This document shows positions 1-15,368 of a stretch of 64,000 nucleotides of DNA, piece after piece (position 1 is the stretch's first letter; each line of letters begins with the position of its first letter). A program made the translations under genes and the position numbers. This stretch comes from Mastigias papua (Eukaryota; Cnidaria; Scyphozoa; Rhizostomeae; Mastigiidae), in contig OZ025277.1 of the NCBI GenBank assembly GCA_964019165.1, forward strand, positions 9,843,534 to 9,907,533. Reading direction: 5' to 3'. The notes beneath the pieces were generated by a model. That model saw nothing but the letters and a program-made list of their open reading frames with translations, was not told the origin of the DNA and ran no database searches.

Positions 1-1223
1 GTAAGCCCTCTGATGATAATATCAAGCATTTGACTAGGCTGTATATGTTTTTCAGCTTTAATTAGCTTATTATTGAACCGACCAGGGCCACTTCCAAATC
101 TCATACCAGGGCGTTTCCTCAGTACTTTATCATATCGCCACAATATACGCCAAAAACATTATCAGATGTTGAGAGCAAAAAACCTCAGTGAGTCATCATT
201 ATTCATTTTATGGTATACTGTATCAAACAATATAACGGTGCAAGTGACAAAGGGCATAAGATTATAAAATTCGCAATATTAAAACTCTTGATCAGCAGGC
301 TTTTCTCACTGAAGATGCGAATATCGACTGAGAATGAATGCCAACTGAAACTGGTGATATCAACATACTTTTTAGCCATTGGACTTGCATATTCTCTCAC
401 ACCATTGACAAGCATGTGCCAGTATGTGAAATGTCTGTTTCAGACAAGTACTTCTCTGGGATTGATAGGGACCTTAGCAACTTTATGCGGACAAGAGAAA
501 AGTTATAACTGTCAGTAGTCATAACCAAGTCCTTATTTTTCGCTGAGCCGCAATATTCTTAAATTTGTTGAAATTTGATCCTAAGGATATTCTTAAATTA
601 TTCTTGAACTTTAGCAAATTTTTAGCATTAATTCTCGTAAATACTATAATCTTTTAATAAAAAGTTTGTAACTGACAATTCCAAAAAAGTTTGAGTCTCA
701 TCATAGCATATTGACTCCCAGACCTGAAAATGGATGCTCACGCTTGTTTTGTTTTCTAAAGAAAACTCAAATATACAGAATAGCTAACCCTTGATGAAGC
801 TTGTGCCTTCCATTAATCTTAAATTATTCTCAGATTTCAACAATTTTGAGCCTTCATATTTTCATAGACTATATTCTTAATAAAAAGTGTGTAATTCATA
901 TAGATAGCCCATTGCAAGGTGAATGCTCTGAACGTATGGCTTCAGAAAGAATACTAGTAGTCCATATCCAATAGCATCGATTACCTTATGGGGCCTGGTA
1001 TAGTAACTGTTTATAGGAATCATATATAGCTTATTTTGCTTCAAATCTAACATCAGCAAACTTGATCTTATCCCCTTATCAACTTAACTTTCCTTTCTGC
1101 CATTTTTGGGACTTTGTTGTAGGCTCCATGGCCTTTTCCCGACTTTACTTACTAAAAAAAGAACGATATTCCGAACGTAATGATAAGTCAGTTTTACTCA
1201 ATAGGTAAGGATCTTGCTGACAT

Positions 1224-1294
1224 AATCACTGCAACTCCCAACCTCGTTCTACTTGCAGACAAAATCACTGCAACTCCCAACCTCGTTCTACTCG
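1224..1294. repeat. two-copy tandem repeat, 39-base period
   Basis: A 30-base segment beginning AATCACTGCAACTCCC occurs at 1224 and again at 1263, nearly identical. It sits immediately before the LINE fossil and may be part of it. Confidence 0.85.
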
Positions 1295-1299
1295 GTCAG

Positions 1300-2030
1300 T
1301 ACCAAGTGAACAAAGCTAATGTCAAGTTCTGCTTCAAGACCATTAAGCTTTAGGAAATCGGAAATTCATTTGCCAGGATTAAAACAACAACGGGCTTTGG
1401 ATTTGACAATATTCAAAGCTTCTAATTGAAGTTCCCTTACCTCGAGTCGAAAATTCCCCTGCCTCGTGGTTTAATATTTTATTTGAAGCGTGTTTCCAAC
1501 CTTCTGGAAAATTGCCAGAGTGACACCTATCTTCAAAGAGGGAGACAAGACTGACAAATCAAACTACAACTCAATTTATTAGTCTTGTTGGTCATTTGAA
1601 AGCTTTTTGAAAGGCTTGTTACCAACCAGCCGTACCGGCATATGGAAGATAATACATTTTTCTCAGCTGGCCAGTTAGCATATTCGCACTTTAATTCAAC
1701 TGTAAATGACCAGCGAATACTGACCACTGGTACAACTGGTTGAATTTTTGGCAAGTTGTTAGTTAAGTTCCCATTGATCTCAATAGGGAATTGACCATAA
1801 TACCAGAAGCATCGATTACCGTTGGCCATAATATACTTTATCAAAAACTTGTGTACAATGGTGTTTAAATTCGAGCACTTCCATGGTTTCAATCATGCTT
1901 GTGCAATCGAAAGCAAATTTGTCAAGTCACTGGTACCGAATCAAGCATTAAATGCATAGCATTGCATGCCCCAAGACTCTTACCTTGGCCCATTTCTTTC
2001 TAGCTGTCCAGAATTTTAATTTACCTTTCA
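1300..2030 (+). pseudogene. degenerate non-LTR retrotransposon (LINE) reverse transcriptase
   Basis: The forward strand shows broken RT homology: KIARVTPIFKEGDK near 1508-1550, then in a shifted frame FESFLKGLLPTS and HFSQLA, and later DDWYNW and NILYQKL. These match the fingers region of jockey/CR1-like LINEs (WK.A.V.PI.K.GDK...YRPIS). Several stops and frameshifts show it is dead. Ends are approximate; no poly(A) tail or target-site duplication was identified. Confidence 0.7.
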
Positions 2031-2756
2031 TAGTTGATATTTTCGATCTTTCATAGACTTTCATAGCCTTTGGTGACTTTGTCTCACCCGCTCTTATAGG
2101 AAATAGAAAACTAGACAGAAAAGTCTGAAATAACTAGAATTTGCAATAGTGCTAAAACGAATATTCATTCATGTTAGCCTTCCGGCATAAAGATAGTGCT
2201 GTCCTATCATCTTGTCAAAAAGAAAATGAGCTTAATTACTGCTTGTTTTTTAGAGGAAAGAATTGTGTTACCCAATGGGTTCTTCATTAGACGTGTTTGT
2301 TTAGAAACGAAAAAACAGTCCTTGATTCAATTTTACTTGCATCAAGTGGCAAATAATTAAGAATTCTCCCACCAGCAACAGCAACAAAGTTTTGTCTAAG
2401 TTTTGCTTTCATGTATGGCAGTTTAACTTTATGATTTTGCGTTCCATATATATCATATAATATGGTCCGTTTTGTGCTGAAATATGTGATAAGTTGGGAG
2501 ATCGACATGTTCGAGCCAGGCATGAACGATCCTTATTTGGCATGTGTCGTAATGTGCATTAGTAGAAATATTAGTTAGGTGAACAGATGGGTAGAAGTAT
2601 TAGATTACGCAGAGAACAGCAGAATAATATAGAGAAGGCACGATGAGACATTGTGAGATATTTTTGAAACAGCCAACCAAAATCAGGACCATCAAGGATG
2701 ATATAATTATTATCATTATTTTTATGAAATTCTTTAAAATTGGTTGATATATAGTT

Positions 2757-2865
<109 letters not shown>

Positions 2866-2913
2866 GAACTAAATGAAACCGTTGCAACTGGACCGTTCTG
2901 AAACTGATAAGGA

Positions 2914-3408
2914 TGGGCCCCGAGTTTACACGAGAATTGTTGGAAATGTTCCACTTCGCAACTGCTATTCTTGCTCTTTTGTCTCTGGTACAGACGGGGT
3001 TCCAATTGGAACCGTTCCATTTGGCTCCCGTTTAAACTGTCAGGGACAATTAGAACAGAGCCAGAGGAAAACGAATAGGAAAAGAGGCTGTTTTAATTTG
3101 GGAAAGAGACTAATAAAAGATGGTTTCTTTGCTTCCAAGACAATGCTGTAGCCGCCTCCTCTGTCCAGTTGACAAATTTCTTGGTGTTTTTGCTGCCTTG
3201 TTCAACTACACAGCCATAAAATGAAAAAGAATAATGCGGTTGGTTGATTTTGTCGCCAATTATTACAGAAGCAAATTACTGCGCAAATTCCTCCCCCACT
3301 GTAACAACTTCTAGAACCGTTTGGAAAAGTTCCCAAATCCCCGTTAAAACGCGATCAGTCTGTAGTAGCTAGTAACCGTTTCATTGCTCTCGTGTAAACA
3401 GGGCCCTA
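2914..3408. mobile_element. MITE-like element with GGGCCC...GTTTACACGAGA ends
   Basis: The left end reads GGGCCCCGAGTTTACACGAG and the right end, reverse-complemented, GGGCCCTGTTTACACGAGAG. The interior (about 495 bases) has repeated ACCGTT motifs and no coding capacity. No convincing target-site duplication is seen, so the superfamily is unresolved. Confidence 0.65.
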
Positions 3409-3880
3409 AAACAATTGATTTTGATTTGTGTTGAATATTTCAACCATAGTACATACAGGGAACTCAGTTTCGAAGGCGAAAGATTAGAGCAATCAAAGAC
3501 CAGACGGAATTAAGAGATTTTCCATAAATTTTTGAAATGACTTTAGTTAAAATTTGGAGAAACTGACGTCTATACGGTACTATGGGAGGTGGAATCTTCA
3601 CGCTGATTTTCTTTGTCTTTCTAGTTAGCCAGTTTCCAATTATTGTATGAATATGGGAGTTAAGCTTCGTCCTTGTAAGTTGCTTATGGGTATTAGTCTT
3701 TAGTGCTCAAAATGTTATTAGAATCTCATTATTCTGTCTGCTGTGATCGGGCTCAACAATATACGCCTCCAGTGCGTCAGGAGATCAAAACTACTCGATT
3801 TGTCCTTTGCAAGATGCTCTGTAAATTGTTGTGAATGCATTCTTGGAAGTTCCTTAAAATAACTTAAGAGATGTTGCATA

Positions 3881-4270
3881 CAGGGCTCATACGTTCAGGA
3901 AAAATCCGAAAGAAACTGTGTTTATAGCTTGATCAGGAAAAGTCCGGAGAAGTCAGGAAATTTCATTGACATGAAAACAGTCAGGAAAGTCAGGAATTTT
4001 ATCAACCATGCAAATGAATTCTTTGGTGTCCAGTAGATAACTCTGCACATTGCACAGCTTTTGATCTTTTTACTCCTGTTTGAGAAAGTAGTTGACTGGA
4101 GACCCTCTTACTAAAATTGGAAAAGTATGTTCAATTACTTAGCTTTAGCTCCGGTTGGTCAGGAACTATTTTATGTATTACTGATATATAGTCAGGAAAG
4201 CACCTTCATTTTAAAGAAAAAGTCCGGATAAGTCGGGAAAAAATATCAGGCAGGATGTGCATGTACCCTG
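3881..4270. mobile_element. MITE-like element with CAGGG/CCCTG ends
   Basis: It starts CAGGGCTCATACGTTCAGG and ends GTACCCTG. The interior repeats GTCAGGAAAG and AAGTCCGGA(T/G)AAGTC motifs in partly inverted order. The layout resembles non-autonomous hAT elements that begin CAGGG, but no matching 8-base duplication flanks it. Confidence 0.5.
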
Positions 4271-5533
4271 GAATAAGAAAAAGTATGCTAGGTGTTTGCA
4301 AAATTTTGCAATGAGGACCAGATTTCATGACGTGAAATATGAGTGGTTGGAATGTCTGTTTATTATAGAAGTAGCGAATTGGTTGCAATTTCAGTGTTGG
4401 CCTCATGTTGGCCTCACATCGACCTTATATTGACCTCATTTTGACCTCATTTTGAGCGGATCTTGAATGTGACTTCTTTGATGATGAGAGCAATTATGTC
4501 TTATGATTGTGATCCAATGCCTGTGCTTTATATACCCTTGGATTAGTTCAAATTTTTACTCTTAGCACTCTTGAATAACTTTTCAACCTCCATAAAATTA
4601 CGTCAATTTCAAGTTTATCCAGTTAGAAATAGGTAGTCTGCCTCTCGTGGCCTATATGAGATCTTAAATGCCGTGTACCATCTTGATAAATTTGTACCGT
4701 AGATTAGCTTAGGTCTGTTCTGATCGATTCCGCTATCAAAATTGGCATGAAAGTATCTCGCGAATTTGAAACCAAATAACAATACGCGTCTAGATTCATC
4801 TTGCGTAGATAAGATGCAGCCTTTGGCATTGATTTAAAAAAGCGATTTCGTTGATGTATTATCATATTTCAACGAACTTAAGGATTTAGCATCGACATTA
4901 GTTTGATATCATCAATAATTCTGCTTTCTTTTATGATAACGGACGAAGACCAAAAGCTTCACAGGCAAGCTTAAATTTGTACAGATAAGCCAATTAGTAA
5001 ACTTGCTATCTGCATTGGATCCATAACTTCTGTGTTTCTAATGCGAGTTTATTAAAGACTGAAGTTGCCAATATATAGTGTAATTTTGGAGTAATAGGGA
5101 AGTCTAGAGCTAGAATCCTAATGAACTGTAAAAGGTGGAATGAATAGCCCATTTCTGTTGCTTGTGTTTGATTGATAACCATCGTTTCACATTGCTGCAC
5201 TTGTATGCCTTTGTAGGGGGCGCTATACAATTTCTCTAAGTTATATCTTATGCACCTTAATTAAAGAGACATGTTCATTCTATGTCTGCATAAGTTAGTC
5301 AGCAATGTTAATTGGCTTGTTCGTGTTAGTTGGTGTATTAGTTTGAAAAGAAGCCAGTCTTAAGTAAGACGGACTTGTCATTATGGTGAGGGCTAGCCTC
5401 TCTATATGGTAAACGACACATGGATGCTTGATTCCCTTCAGTAGATCCCAGCTTCTTTGACTGTGGCTGAAGAATGTCTACATAAAGCAATACTGCCAGA
5501 TCTAATTTGATGTTATTAAAAGAAGCCCAAGAT

Positions 5534-5795
5534 CAGGGACGTAGTGACCGGGGAATGTGGGGGTGTCACACTCTCAAGAAATTTTTGAGCATAGGAAGAT
5601 TCAGGTGGAATTAGGTCATTACACGGGTAGAATCAGCTACTTTTCAAAGAACTGAAAGCTACACACACCACCCCCCAAACGAAGGGTTCTCTCTACGTCA
5701 CAATTGGCAGTTTCATCTATGTGAGCCGAGATGGTAAAGACTGTTATGGGTGGCAACGACCTTTTACGAAACAGCAAATTGCCGCGACGTCCCTG
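5534..5795. mobile_element. hAT-like MITE, CAGGGACGT ends
   Basis: The left end CAGGGACGTAGTGACCGG and the reverse complement of the right end CAGGGACGTCGCGGC agree over the first ten bases. It is 262 bases long with no open frame of note. The flanking octamers CCCAAGAT and TCTCAGAC are at best a decayed duplication. It shares the CAGGGAC terminus with the element at 45965. Confidence 0.6.
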
Positions 5796-8700
5796 TCTCA
5801 GACTGTGAATTAGATATAAAATGAATATCCATTGCAGGGGATTACATTATATTGCCTTTTCAATGGCATATTTGAAGTGACTGGCTAACTTATCTCGCGG
5901 TTGTCACTGTTCAGATCGAGACTGTGGACTATCGTATATTGTAGCAGGTGTACTCCGTGACAATAGACTCATAGCCATTGTATTAGTAAATGACATATGT
6001 TTTGACAAATTAATGTTACTTGCAATTGGAGAAGTGATTTATTTCAAATAATATTCATTATCGCAATAAACAGAATAAAAATTCGGGAAAGCTCTTGTCA
6101 TCAAAATAATAAATTACCCTCTACAATATGTTTATTTGTAGGCTATGCCGAAATAATATTCTAGGTATTTTGGCCTGATCAATATTACTCTGGTTGCGCT
6201 GCAGAAGCTCTGGATATTTGATTTTGAAATTTTTCTAGGAGTATAAACAGTTTTAGTATATAGCTAGTTGACAGAAATGAACTAGAGCGAATGAATCCAG
6301 TAGTATTCTACCTATTTCCCCCGCATTTGCTTAATTACCTGCACAGCTTCTTAAGGAGCAGAGACCTCATCTATGGACGGGGGAGGATTTTATTTCAAGA
6401 AAAAGATATTGTGGATGTGAAGCTTTTTTAAGGAGATTCTGCTCTAGATATTCCTTGCCACTCTATAGTTTTTTAAGCAGTTTGCATTGATTAGTAATTG
6501 TATTGCTTTCGTAAAAGGCTGTTGCTCTACTCTCTATCCAAAAGATGCACATAATATTGCAATATTCAGTATGAAACCTTTTTGCTTTTTGGAAACTTCT
6601 GAGATTTCTTTCTAGTTTACCTACTCGTAAACGATTGACCTGCCACAAAATTGTCTCGCAAACTTGTGTTCAACAGCTGTTCGAGTTTGGAAGTCAAGTT
6701 TAAGAATTCATGGAGTAATAAGATATATCTAAGTATAATGACCTTACCACGACTAATTTCCTCGCAGTGCCGTTTCTAGAAGCGTCGGATTTTATAGTCC
6801 AAGGTATGGTAAGTCTGCTTTGGGAGTGGAACAAGTAATTCCTCGTACTGCAAGCGAGAAAAATGGGTTCCGTATAATATCCACCTATGTGCTCTTAAGG
6901 GTAAGAAAAACTAAACGCTGTCTGCTTTTCATCATCATATTTATTCCTGATGCAAATGGGGAGTTTTGAAGCAATCAAATAGAAGAATACCAGTAGGCAC
7001 GGTATTGGCATCAGCCGCGTTGCCAAGGTAATTGAAGTGAGGGGATAAGAGAATGAGGGGTCTAGGGACTTTTGGGGTAATTTTTGGGAAAATGCTCTAT
7101 GACTTCATCTCTCAAAAATCTTGACAAGGAATGCAGATGATTTTGTGACAGATTTTCTATAAAACAGGCAGCGCTAGGAGGGAAATGCTTTGAAAAGAAA
7201 AACGTGAGGATTTTATTGATTCTCATATTCTTAATGATTCTTCTTGATTCGTGATGATTCGTAATGATTCTTACTATCTCTTGAGAAAACTGTTTGCCTG
7301 AATGAACACGAACAGTGGTCAGAATGGACGACGAGTTCCCATGTTGATCGCTATCTAGGCGTATTGAGTTGAGGCTATTCTCTTTAAAAACCAATGTTTT
7401 TTCTTAAGTAGTTGCCCCGAGAGATTTGAATTTCTTCCCAGCTGGGGTGGGCTGTAGCCCCCACCGCCTCCGACGTTTATTCTAATTATGCTCATGATAT
7501 TTCTCGAACACAGGGTAGTAAAATGTTGAAGTTCTCTTTTTACGACTCATTGAGGAGCTGCTTATAACACCGAACTGATATGCAAGTTTCGGACCAGTGG
7601 CATAGGTGACATAGGTTGGGGTTAGAGCAACTCCTAAGGGCTCCCAAGCCTTTGAAGCCCCAAAAGTGCCCTCAAAAGTTTTCAAAGGACAAACATTTTG
7701 CATTTATGTATGTAAAAGTGTATCTAGTATGCCGATACTCCCCAGTTCACAGACCGCCACTTATTGCTTCTTCTCTCCTGTATTGATAAAGTTGATATTC
7801 ATAATTTTCTATAGATTTGAGGAAAAAATTTAGAGCTTGAAAGGGCGCCCGAGCCAAAAAGATCCCTGAGGACTCCATTCGGTTACACTACAGTTTCGCG
7901 CTCTCTTGCTGCTTGTCGATGCCTTCATGTTACAACCTTTTGATAGCACTGCAGTGTCAGATTAATGAGCATTTATGCTTCCAAATGCTTCTCACTGTCT
8001 GTTGATAATATCTGATGATTTTTGATAAGGAATTACTGCGTTTTATTAATCCTGTCACTGCGAGATTGGTACAAAAACGTGTTATTTTTTGATAGCTATC
8101 CGACTGCATTATATCAAAGCCAGAAGTGATTCCTACAATATGGAAACCTTTCTTTCTGTTGTGTTTTGCAGGAAAATACAGCATCGAACATCGAATTACT
8201 GTTGCCTTCCCCACTCGTTTTAATGATTTTTTAGCAAGCCATGTGCTAGATTCATATTTTGAGTAGGAGGCTATCCCACAATGCAAATAATCATGACTGT
8301 AGCGTGCCATTTTGTTTAAACAGGTCATATCATATCCTATATGATCTTATAAAATATTAGCTTTAGTTGTAGACTGTGCTCTTTGGCAATGTTTTAGCTT
8401 CTGCTTCATTCCTAGAACAACAATTTTATTGTAAGTTTATTGAATGGTCTTAATGTTAATTTCCATGCTTATTGTCGATCCATGGGCGAATTTTCACCAT
8501 GTTTTTGATACTTGCTAAGACATATTTCAGCGGTGCTTGAGTGAATCTGGTTTCAAGCAAATAAATGATAATCTTGTTCAGCTTTAAACCTTTTGTCTCA
8601 AGTCTTGAGATACATAATCACTTTAGTCGCTATTCGAATGATAGAAAATAGGCTATAGGAAAGAATTCCACTAAACTTTCCTGCACATTGTTTTTATGGC

Positions 8701-11700
8701 GTTATATGAATATTGGATTTGCAAGCTGTTCTGTCTAAAATTATACTGTGCAAAAATAAGAGTGCTGTTAGGGCTTTTGAATTTTGATGAGAAGCCTTTG
8801 GATTAATTTGGTTACATTTGTGACAAGAATTCAAACTCTGTAACTAAAATTTCCTTAAAACTGTACGATCGTGTTGTTGCTTTTTCAGCTAAAGAAGGGC
8901 CGATTATTGGACATTTCATTTTTATGTTTGAAAGATAAAGATAATATAGTTAAAGTTTGAGACAATAGCCTAATGCCTTGAACTTAAGAGAATCGAGAGG
9001 AGAATAAATAGAAGCGACAAAATAACAAGAGGGTATACAAATAGTATCTGTGTCTTCCAACATATGTGGTCGCATAGTTTTCAGCCGAAGTACCGTAGTG
9101 TCACACACGGTCATTTTGTGGTTGGCTTTGTAGCAATGTATTGAAGCTAGACATAGATTGAGATTGGAAAGCAATTGCACTGGATAAGTGATAGTGTGAT
9201 CTTGTACTTTTAGCCTTGCCATTGCAAAATTTATGAAAACTGCTCGATAAAGCATTGCACGTTTCTGGACGTGTGCAATAATTGCCATGCCATGTAGAAT
9301 ATATTTAACGTGTACATTTGTATCAGCAGCTCAAAATAACTATGAAATTAATATACCTCTGATATTATGCAAAGCTTGCAATAGACGAAACCGTTTTTTC
9401 ATCAGAAAGTGAAGATGCAAAGCCATGTCTTCAGTAAAAATACAAATCTTTTTCAGTCAGTTTTAACTTATATTACTAAAATTTCAATACGGCTATGATT
9501 GCAAATAATTTTTATGAGATTACTAATCTCTGTCTTAATCTGCCTGAGTTAATTAGAATCGAGACAAACGAGTTAGCAGCAAATTGGCTTGGACTTATTG
9601 CTATATGAGCTGTTACATTTGCACATCTGGTCGTTTAGGGGCATTTGAGAGTTGCTCCAAACCCTGTCACAACTTGTTTAAGAAATAGCATAAAAACGGT
9701 GTTTAGGATGCATTCATCAAAATATATTACCCAACTTGTTGAACTGAATGAGCCACTCAGTAGAGGAGAAACAGTAACATCCTTGAATAGACTGTAGGAG
9801 AAGAACAGTGATTGTCTTCAAGGCCTGGCTAAACTAAGCAATATTGTAGCGCGACATCTAAAGAGACCATACTGCACAGATAAATATAGTCTAATTTAGT
9901 CACAGTGTTGCATGATAAATGTCGCTCAAATTTTAATGCACTTGTGCCTGAACATGCCAAACATTTTATGCACCATTTTTCATGTTGCACAAATGCTTTC
10001 TGATTTAGCCACCTTATTGACAGACAATCCAATTCAGTCCTTCTGTATTCTTGCTTTGCACACTAAAACCATTCATCTTTTCCACTGATTAGTTGTCAAC
10101 ACGCCAATTTCTTCATCTTCAAGCACTTCAGGAATACTTAAGGAAACCAAACCTACCTTTCACATTTTGCAAAGCAGCATTTCTAATTTTGGCATCAAAG
10201 CTGACAAGTTTTGCCGCATCTGCAAATGCATGTGCGATATCAACATCGAAACGTGTAGCCAATGTTGCACGATAATGTTGTCTAGTTTAGGCAGGCCCTG
10301 TGTTGTACTACTCCTAGGTTATATGAGATATCTGTCTCCGATCTACGAGACAGCGCTTGCGAAAGTAGAACTGTCTAAGTTGCCGCACAAGTCAAGCGAT
10401 ATGGTGAACTACAACACGTTACAACGCTTTTCAACAAATTGGTAAGCATATTCCTCGTCGTCAGATGAGAGGAACTGAATTGGAAAGTCAGCTTATAAGA
10501 TAAACCAAAATCTCTACACGAGGATATTTTAGTGGAGCACAAGCCCAAAGGCAATTATCTACGTATAGAGATGACATTACTTGTTGCGAAACCAAAAGGG
10601 TAGTCTTTGAATGCTCGAGCCTGTAAATTGATTCACCCCCGTCCTTCGGAACATTATTTTCAAATGTTTTTCCAATTTCCTTGAGAATCCCCGCTACATA
10701 CCCGTAGCAATCCCCCGTTCATCAACCGATATTCTAATCACAGGTGAAAATGCATGAGTTGAAGATACTGCGTCTTTGCATGTTGAACTCAAGTGGCTGA
10801 TTTTCGTGGAAATCACATCTAGAGCATGAATTATGTAATAAAAACAAACATATTCACTTTCAGATTCAAGCAGGCTTTCTTCTGAAAAATTTTTCAAGGC
10901 TGTTGGCTGTTGATGGAAGTATTCGCTGGGTTGCAGATTTGTCGAAAGCTACCTGCTTTTTTCCGCTTCTATGGCTTTTCTGAAGAGAACTTGCTTTTGG
11001 GAATACTTTTGCAACATTTACAAGTTGTCCTTCAACCATAGCTAAGCTTGTGTTTATCAAAAAGACTCGCTTACGGGCAGGTAATGGTGCTTGAAGTGAA
11101 CAAACATCCGTTTTAAGCCGGCCTGACCACGTGGCTTCTAATCACAACGAAACATCGTAAGCATTCTATCCGTGCTAGTTGATTGTTCAATGTATACCTT
11201 TCAGATTTTGGACAGACAGACCCTTTTGCTATTAATAGAGATTCCTTGCATTGCCCGTTCGTATGGAGAATTTTGTTATTCTACATCAGCAACAAACACA
11301 GAAATATTGTATCACAGAGCGCATTTTATCCATTTTAAACTTAACGCGACAAGTTTTACAATAAATGACATTATAGTATGACATTATGGAACAGGAATCG
11401 ATGTTTTACTTTCGGATGGTTTACATGTTGTTTAACGTGTTCAAATCAAGACATTAGAAGGCCTTAGAGATACCTCATAGCGATAAGAAACCATTTTTAG
11501 TTTGTTGATATCTGTGGCAGCAAATATGTTATCATATGGAGGGGCAAAAACCCGCAGAAAGGGCATAACCTCGCAGGGAATTCAGCATCATTTAGTTATG
11601 GGAACAGTCAATGTTGCAATGAATGGACCGAGAAAGTCAGCTTGGAAGAGATTGGCGCGAAGATCGTCTGTTTTTATACCAGTAAGTGCGCTCCTTAGCG

Positions 11701-12690
11701 AAGATTTTGTTTTCCACCACATTTAGATGCCTATAGCATATTTAGACCGAATTTTAGCTTTGAGGAGAGCTTGTCACGAACCTTTTTTGCATGCTGGGAA
11801 ACGTAAAAGGCAGACAACAAAGCTGTGAGTGAGTAAAAGGAATATTCCTTTCTCCATTTTTGCTTGATTTGTAGACATAATGAGCCTTACAAAAACCAAC
11901 TCAGACTCAGATTTCATAAAGTGAGTACTGCTTGAATTGGCAAATAAAAGATAACGAGATTTTTAAATATTTTTTAGTTTGCTTTCCTTCACGATAAATC
12001 CCCGGAATTTATTTACTCTAGATAGGTCCTCTGGGATTTGCATCGGATTTTTTGTACTTCGGTGGTTACTATCTACTCTGCCTTATGAAATAATTGAAGT
12101 TGCAACGAACGAGTAATCTCCGTGTATCAACATTAGCACAGCATAACACCTGAGGAGTTTCTTGTTCTTGGAGAGCTATGGTTGTTGACACCACTTGCAT
12201 ATCATCCACTTGCATATCATGCTCTCTGTGATCGTGACGTAATTCCACAATGGATTATTATCGGGTCTCCACTAAGAATAGCAAGAATTGAGTCATATTT
12301 GTTTTTCAGAGACCTAATTGGATGCCACTCCTTGAATCAAATATCTTACTGCTTCTTCACTGTGGACAATGTTATATCATGACAATAATTGCCACCTTAG
12401 CATAGATTTGCAAGCGCGAATTCATAATCCATTGTCTTCCTTTGATTTCTGAATTTGGGTAAATAGCCTGTAATCGGAAAACTATAGGAATTTCTTCAGA
12501 ACAAAGAGTGTCCGATTATCCGCTCATCTAGGTATCTGACTGACTGTCGCTGTTTATGGTCTCTTTTACTTGCAATCCATTGTTTATTTGTGAAGCACAC
12601 TTTGCCCTCAAGAAAGTGCTATTTGTCTTAGTCAAAATAGTAAAGTGCACTAAATTCGTTATTTATATGCACACAAATTGATATGAATAC
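5796..12690. other. long stretch with no supportable gene
   Basis: Both strands were read for exon-like blocks, PAS/eag motifs and TE proteins. Open frames up to about 120 codons occur (for example 7957-8328 and 8950-9288, both minus), but none has recognisable motifs or consistent splice context. It may be a 5' intron of the channel gene. Confidence 0.5.
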
Positions 12691-12709
12691 ATAAATATAA
12701 TATACATAA

Positions 12710-13262
<553 letters not shown>

Positions 13263-15368
13263 GCATATCAGGCTGGCTTTGACAAAATATTGAGAAACAT
13301 CCTGGCTGAAGGGAGAAAGTTTGATTCTTTTACAAAGACGTGTAGTTAGTCAATTATGACTTAGAACTATGGTAGTTGGTGATGAAGAGGCATTGTAAAT
13401 TTGTTGGTCACCCCAGCCAGAATTAGCCAGGCCGCCACTCATGCATATACATATATACTTATCAATACGTTCCATATATACATAGAAATTCAAATATATA
13501 AACTGTAGTTTGCCGTAACTGATCCTTGCTTTCCGCACTTCGATGCATCTTCTTTGACAGTAATGACTCGCTTCAGATTGCAAATATCCGAAAATTTGAA
13601 CTCGTTCTATTTTTATCCGTGTAGTTTTAACGTATTCATACTCAAAAATATAAGAGACCTTTGAAATGCTATTAATGTCCTAACTGCAATGCAAAACACA
13701 GGTTGCTTCAAAGTGGATTTTGTTTATCCATTGTTTACTCTCATTTCTGGCATAGCAGTCTACTTGATCCTTTCATGGAGTGGTTTGCAGGCATATGCAA
13801 ATTATAAAACTGAGCATAGGTCCGAAAAATCATCAGAGTGCAATTGATATTGTTGTATTTTTATACCTGAGGAAAAGATTCCAGACATTAAATTGCCTAG
13901 GACCAAGCAGAATTCATCGTCCCTGTCGCTACGTACTCCCTCAGGGATCTGAGAAAAAGATAAATTTTGAATATATGATTGTAGTGCCAGGACTTTTTAA
14001 ACGTGATACTGTCATCGGCAGGGCAGCCGAGAGGTGGTAGGGGGCCCGAGGTGAGTGGGAAATTTTGGCCCCTGGTGACGTTTTTATGACACTTGAAAGT
14101 CACTAAAAATCATTTCACAGGTACTGGGGGCAATCTGCTGCTCCTAGTCCCCTTTCTTGGCAAGCCTGGTCATCAATACACTTGGCATAGTCTCAAAAAA
14201 ATTATTGAACAACATTGCAACATTAATCATTGCAGCGACCCCTGATAAATCCTGATGGCCCCCAATAAACAACCACGACAGGCAAGAACTTGATAATCAA
14301 TTGTTTTGATTGCACCCGAAGGGGTTTCAGAGCAATACTACTTATGTTTCCTCTGAACTGAAACCGCACTAGGCTAACTCAGAAAATCACTGCAACCCAA
14401 TAATCTCAATGAAATGAATAATTGCTGATATAACAGAGCTCTTTACAAGTAACTGATTATAACATGCCATCAGGGTACTTTCTCGCCTGCTACACCTGAT
14501 GCGATTGACAAGCAGCATTGTAGATCTGCCAATATAATTTATGGGATCAAACAACCACTCTCTGTTGAAAAAACTTTTAATGATACCAATTGGTCGCCGT
14601 TAAGCTACATATCAAAACATTTATTTATATGGATGCGTAACATGCATTATAAAACTTGCTGTCATGAGCTTTATAAAGATTAGACACGGAATACAAATAA
14701 CAATGTCCAATAAACTTGTATATAAATGAAGACTAGTTATTATTTTTTCGAAGACAGAGTTCTGTTTGGACACATTAAAGTAGCAGCATGCTTTAAAGTT
14801 ATGGTCGTTTTAATATGTATAACAATATGCATGAATGGTATATATGGATCTAGATATAGATCTATATAATTTTCTATTTATTCTTTTTATTAGTGCAGTA
14901 CACGAGCAACTGATTTTGATCTTAATTTTGATTGAAAGGCAGCGTGTCCATGTGATCATATAACCGGCTGACAGGAGCTTTTCTAATTGTTTCTTTATTC
15001 ACATGATGGGGTTGCCTTTGTGCTTTTACGTTTTGACAAGCTTGTAGCTGTATCCAGTTTTGAGCTTTTTAATCTTTTTTTAGACTGTCACAAAATATTA
15101 CATTTTAGCTTAATCCACGGTCCACATCAGGTCCACGCAAAAGTGTGATGATGATGATTACGATGATTCTAGTTGGGAAGAGAATCTTAATGAATACTGG
15201 TGAAGATAGCTGTGTCCACTAATAGAGTGCTCACATCTCATTTGATCTATTGCCACATAGCTTTCGCATGTCACATCTGCGTCTAGAATACTTCATCATT
15301 AATATTAAATCATCGTTCTACACCTGCAACATTTTAGCTCTTCGTCTAAAGAAAATCCTTCTCTTTAG
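13263..15368. other. no gene recognised upstream of first channel exon
   Basis: No exon-like block, TE protein or tandem array was recognised. A short palindromic stretch, GGATCTAGATATAGATC, lies near 14847. Pyrimidine-rich sequence at the right edge serves the acceptor of the first visible channel exon. Confidence 0.5.

Noticed and set aside
10093..10445. Cys-rich open frame (CRICKCMCDINIETC)
   Set aside because: Cysteine spacing fits no zinc-binding family I know, there is no splice or homolog context, and the run is short.
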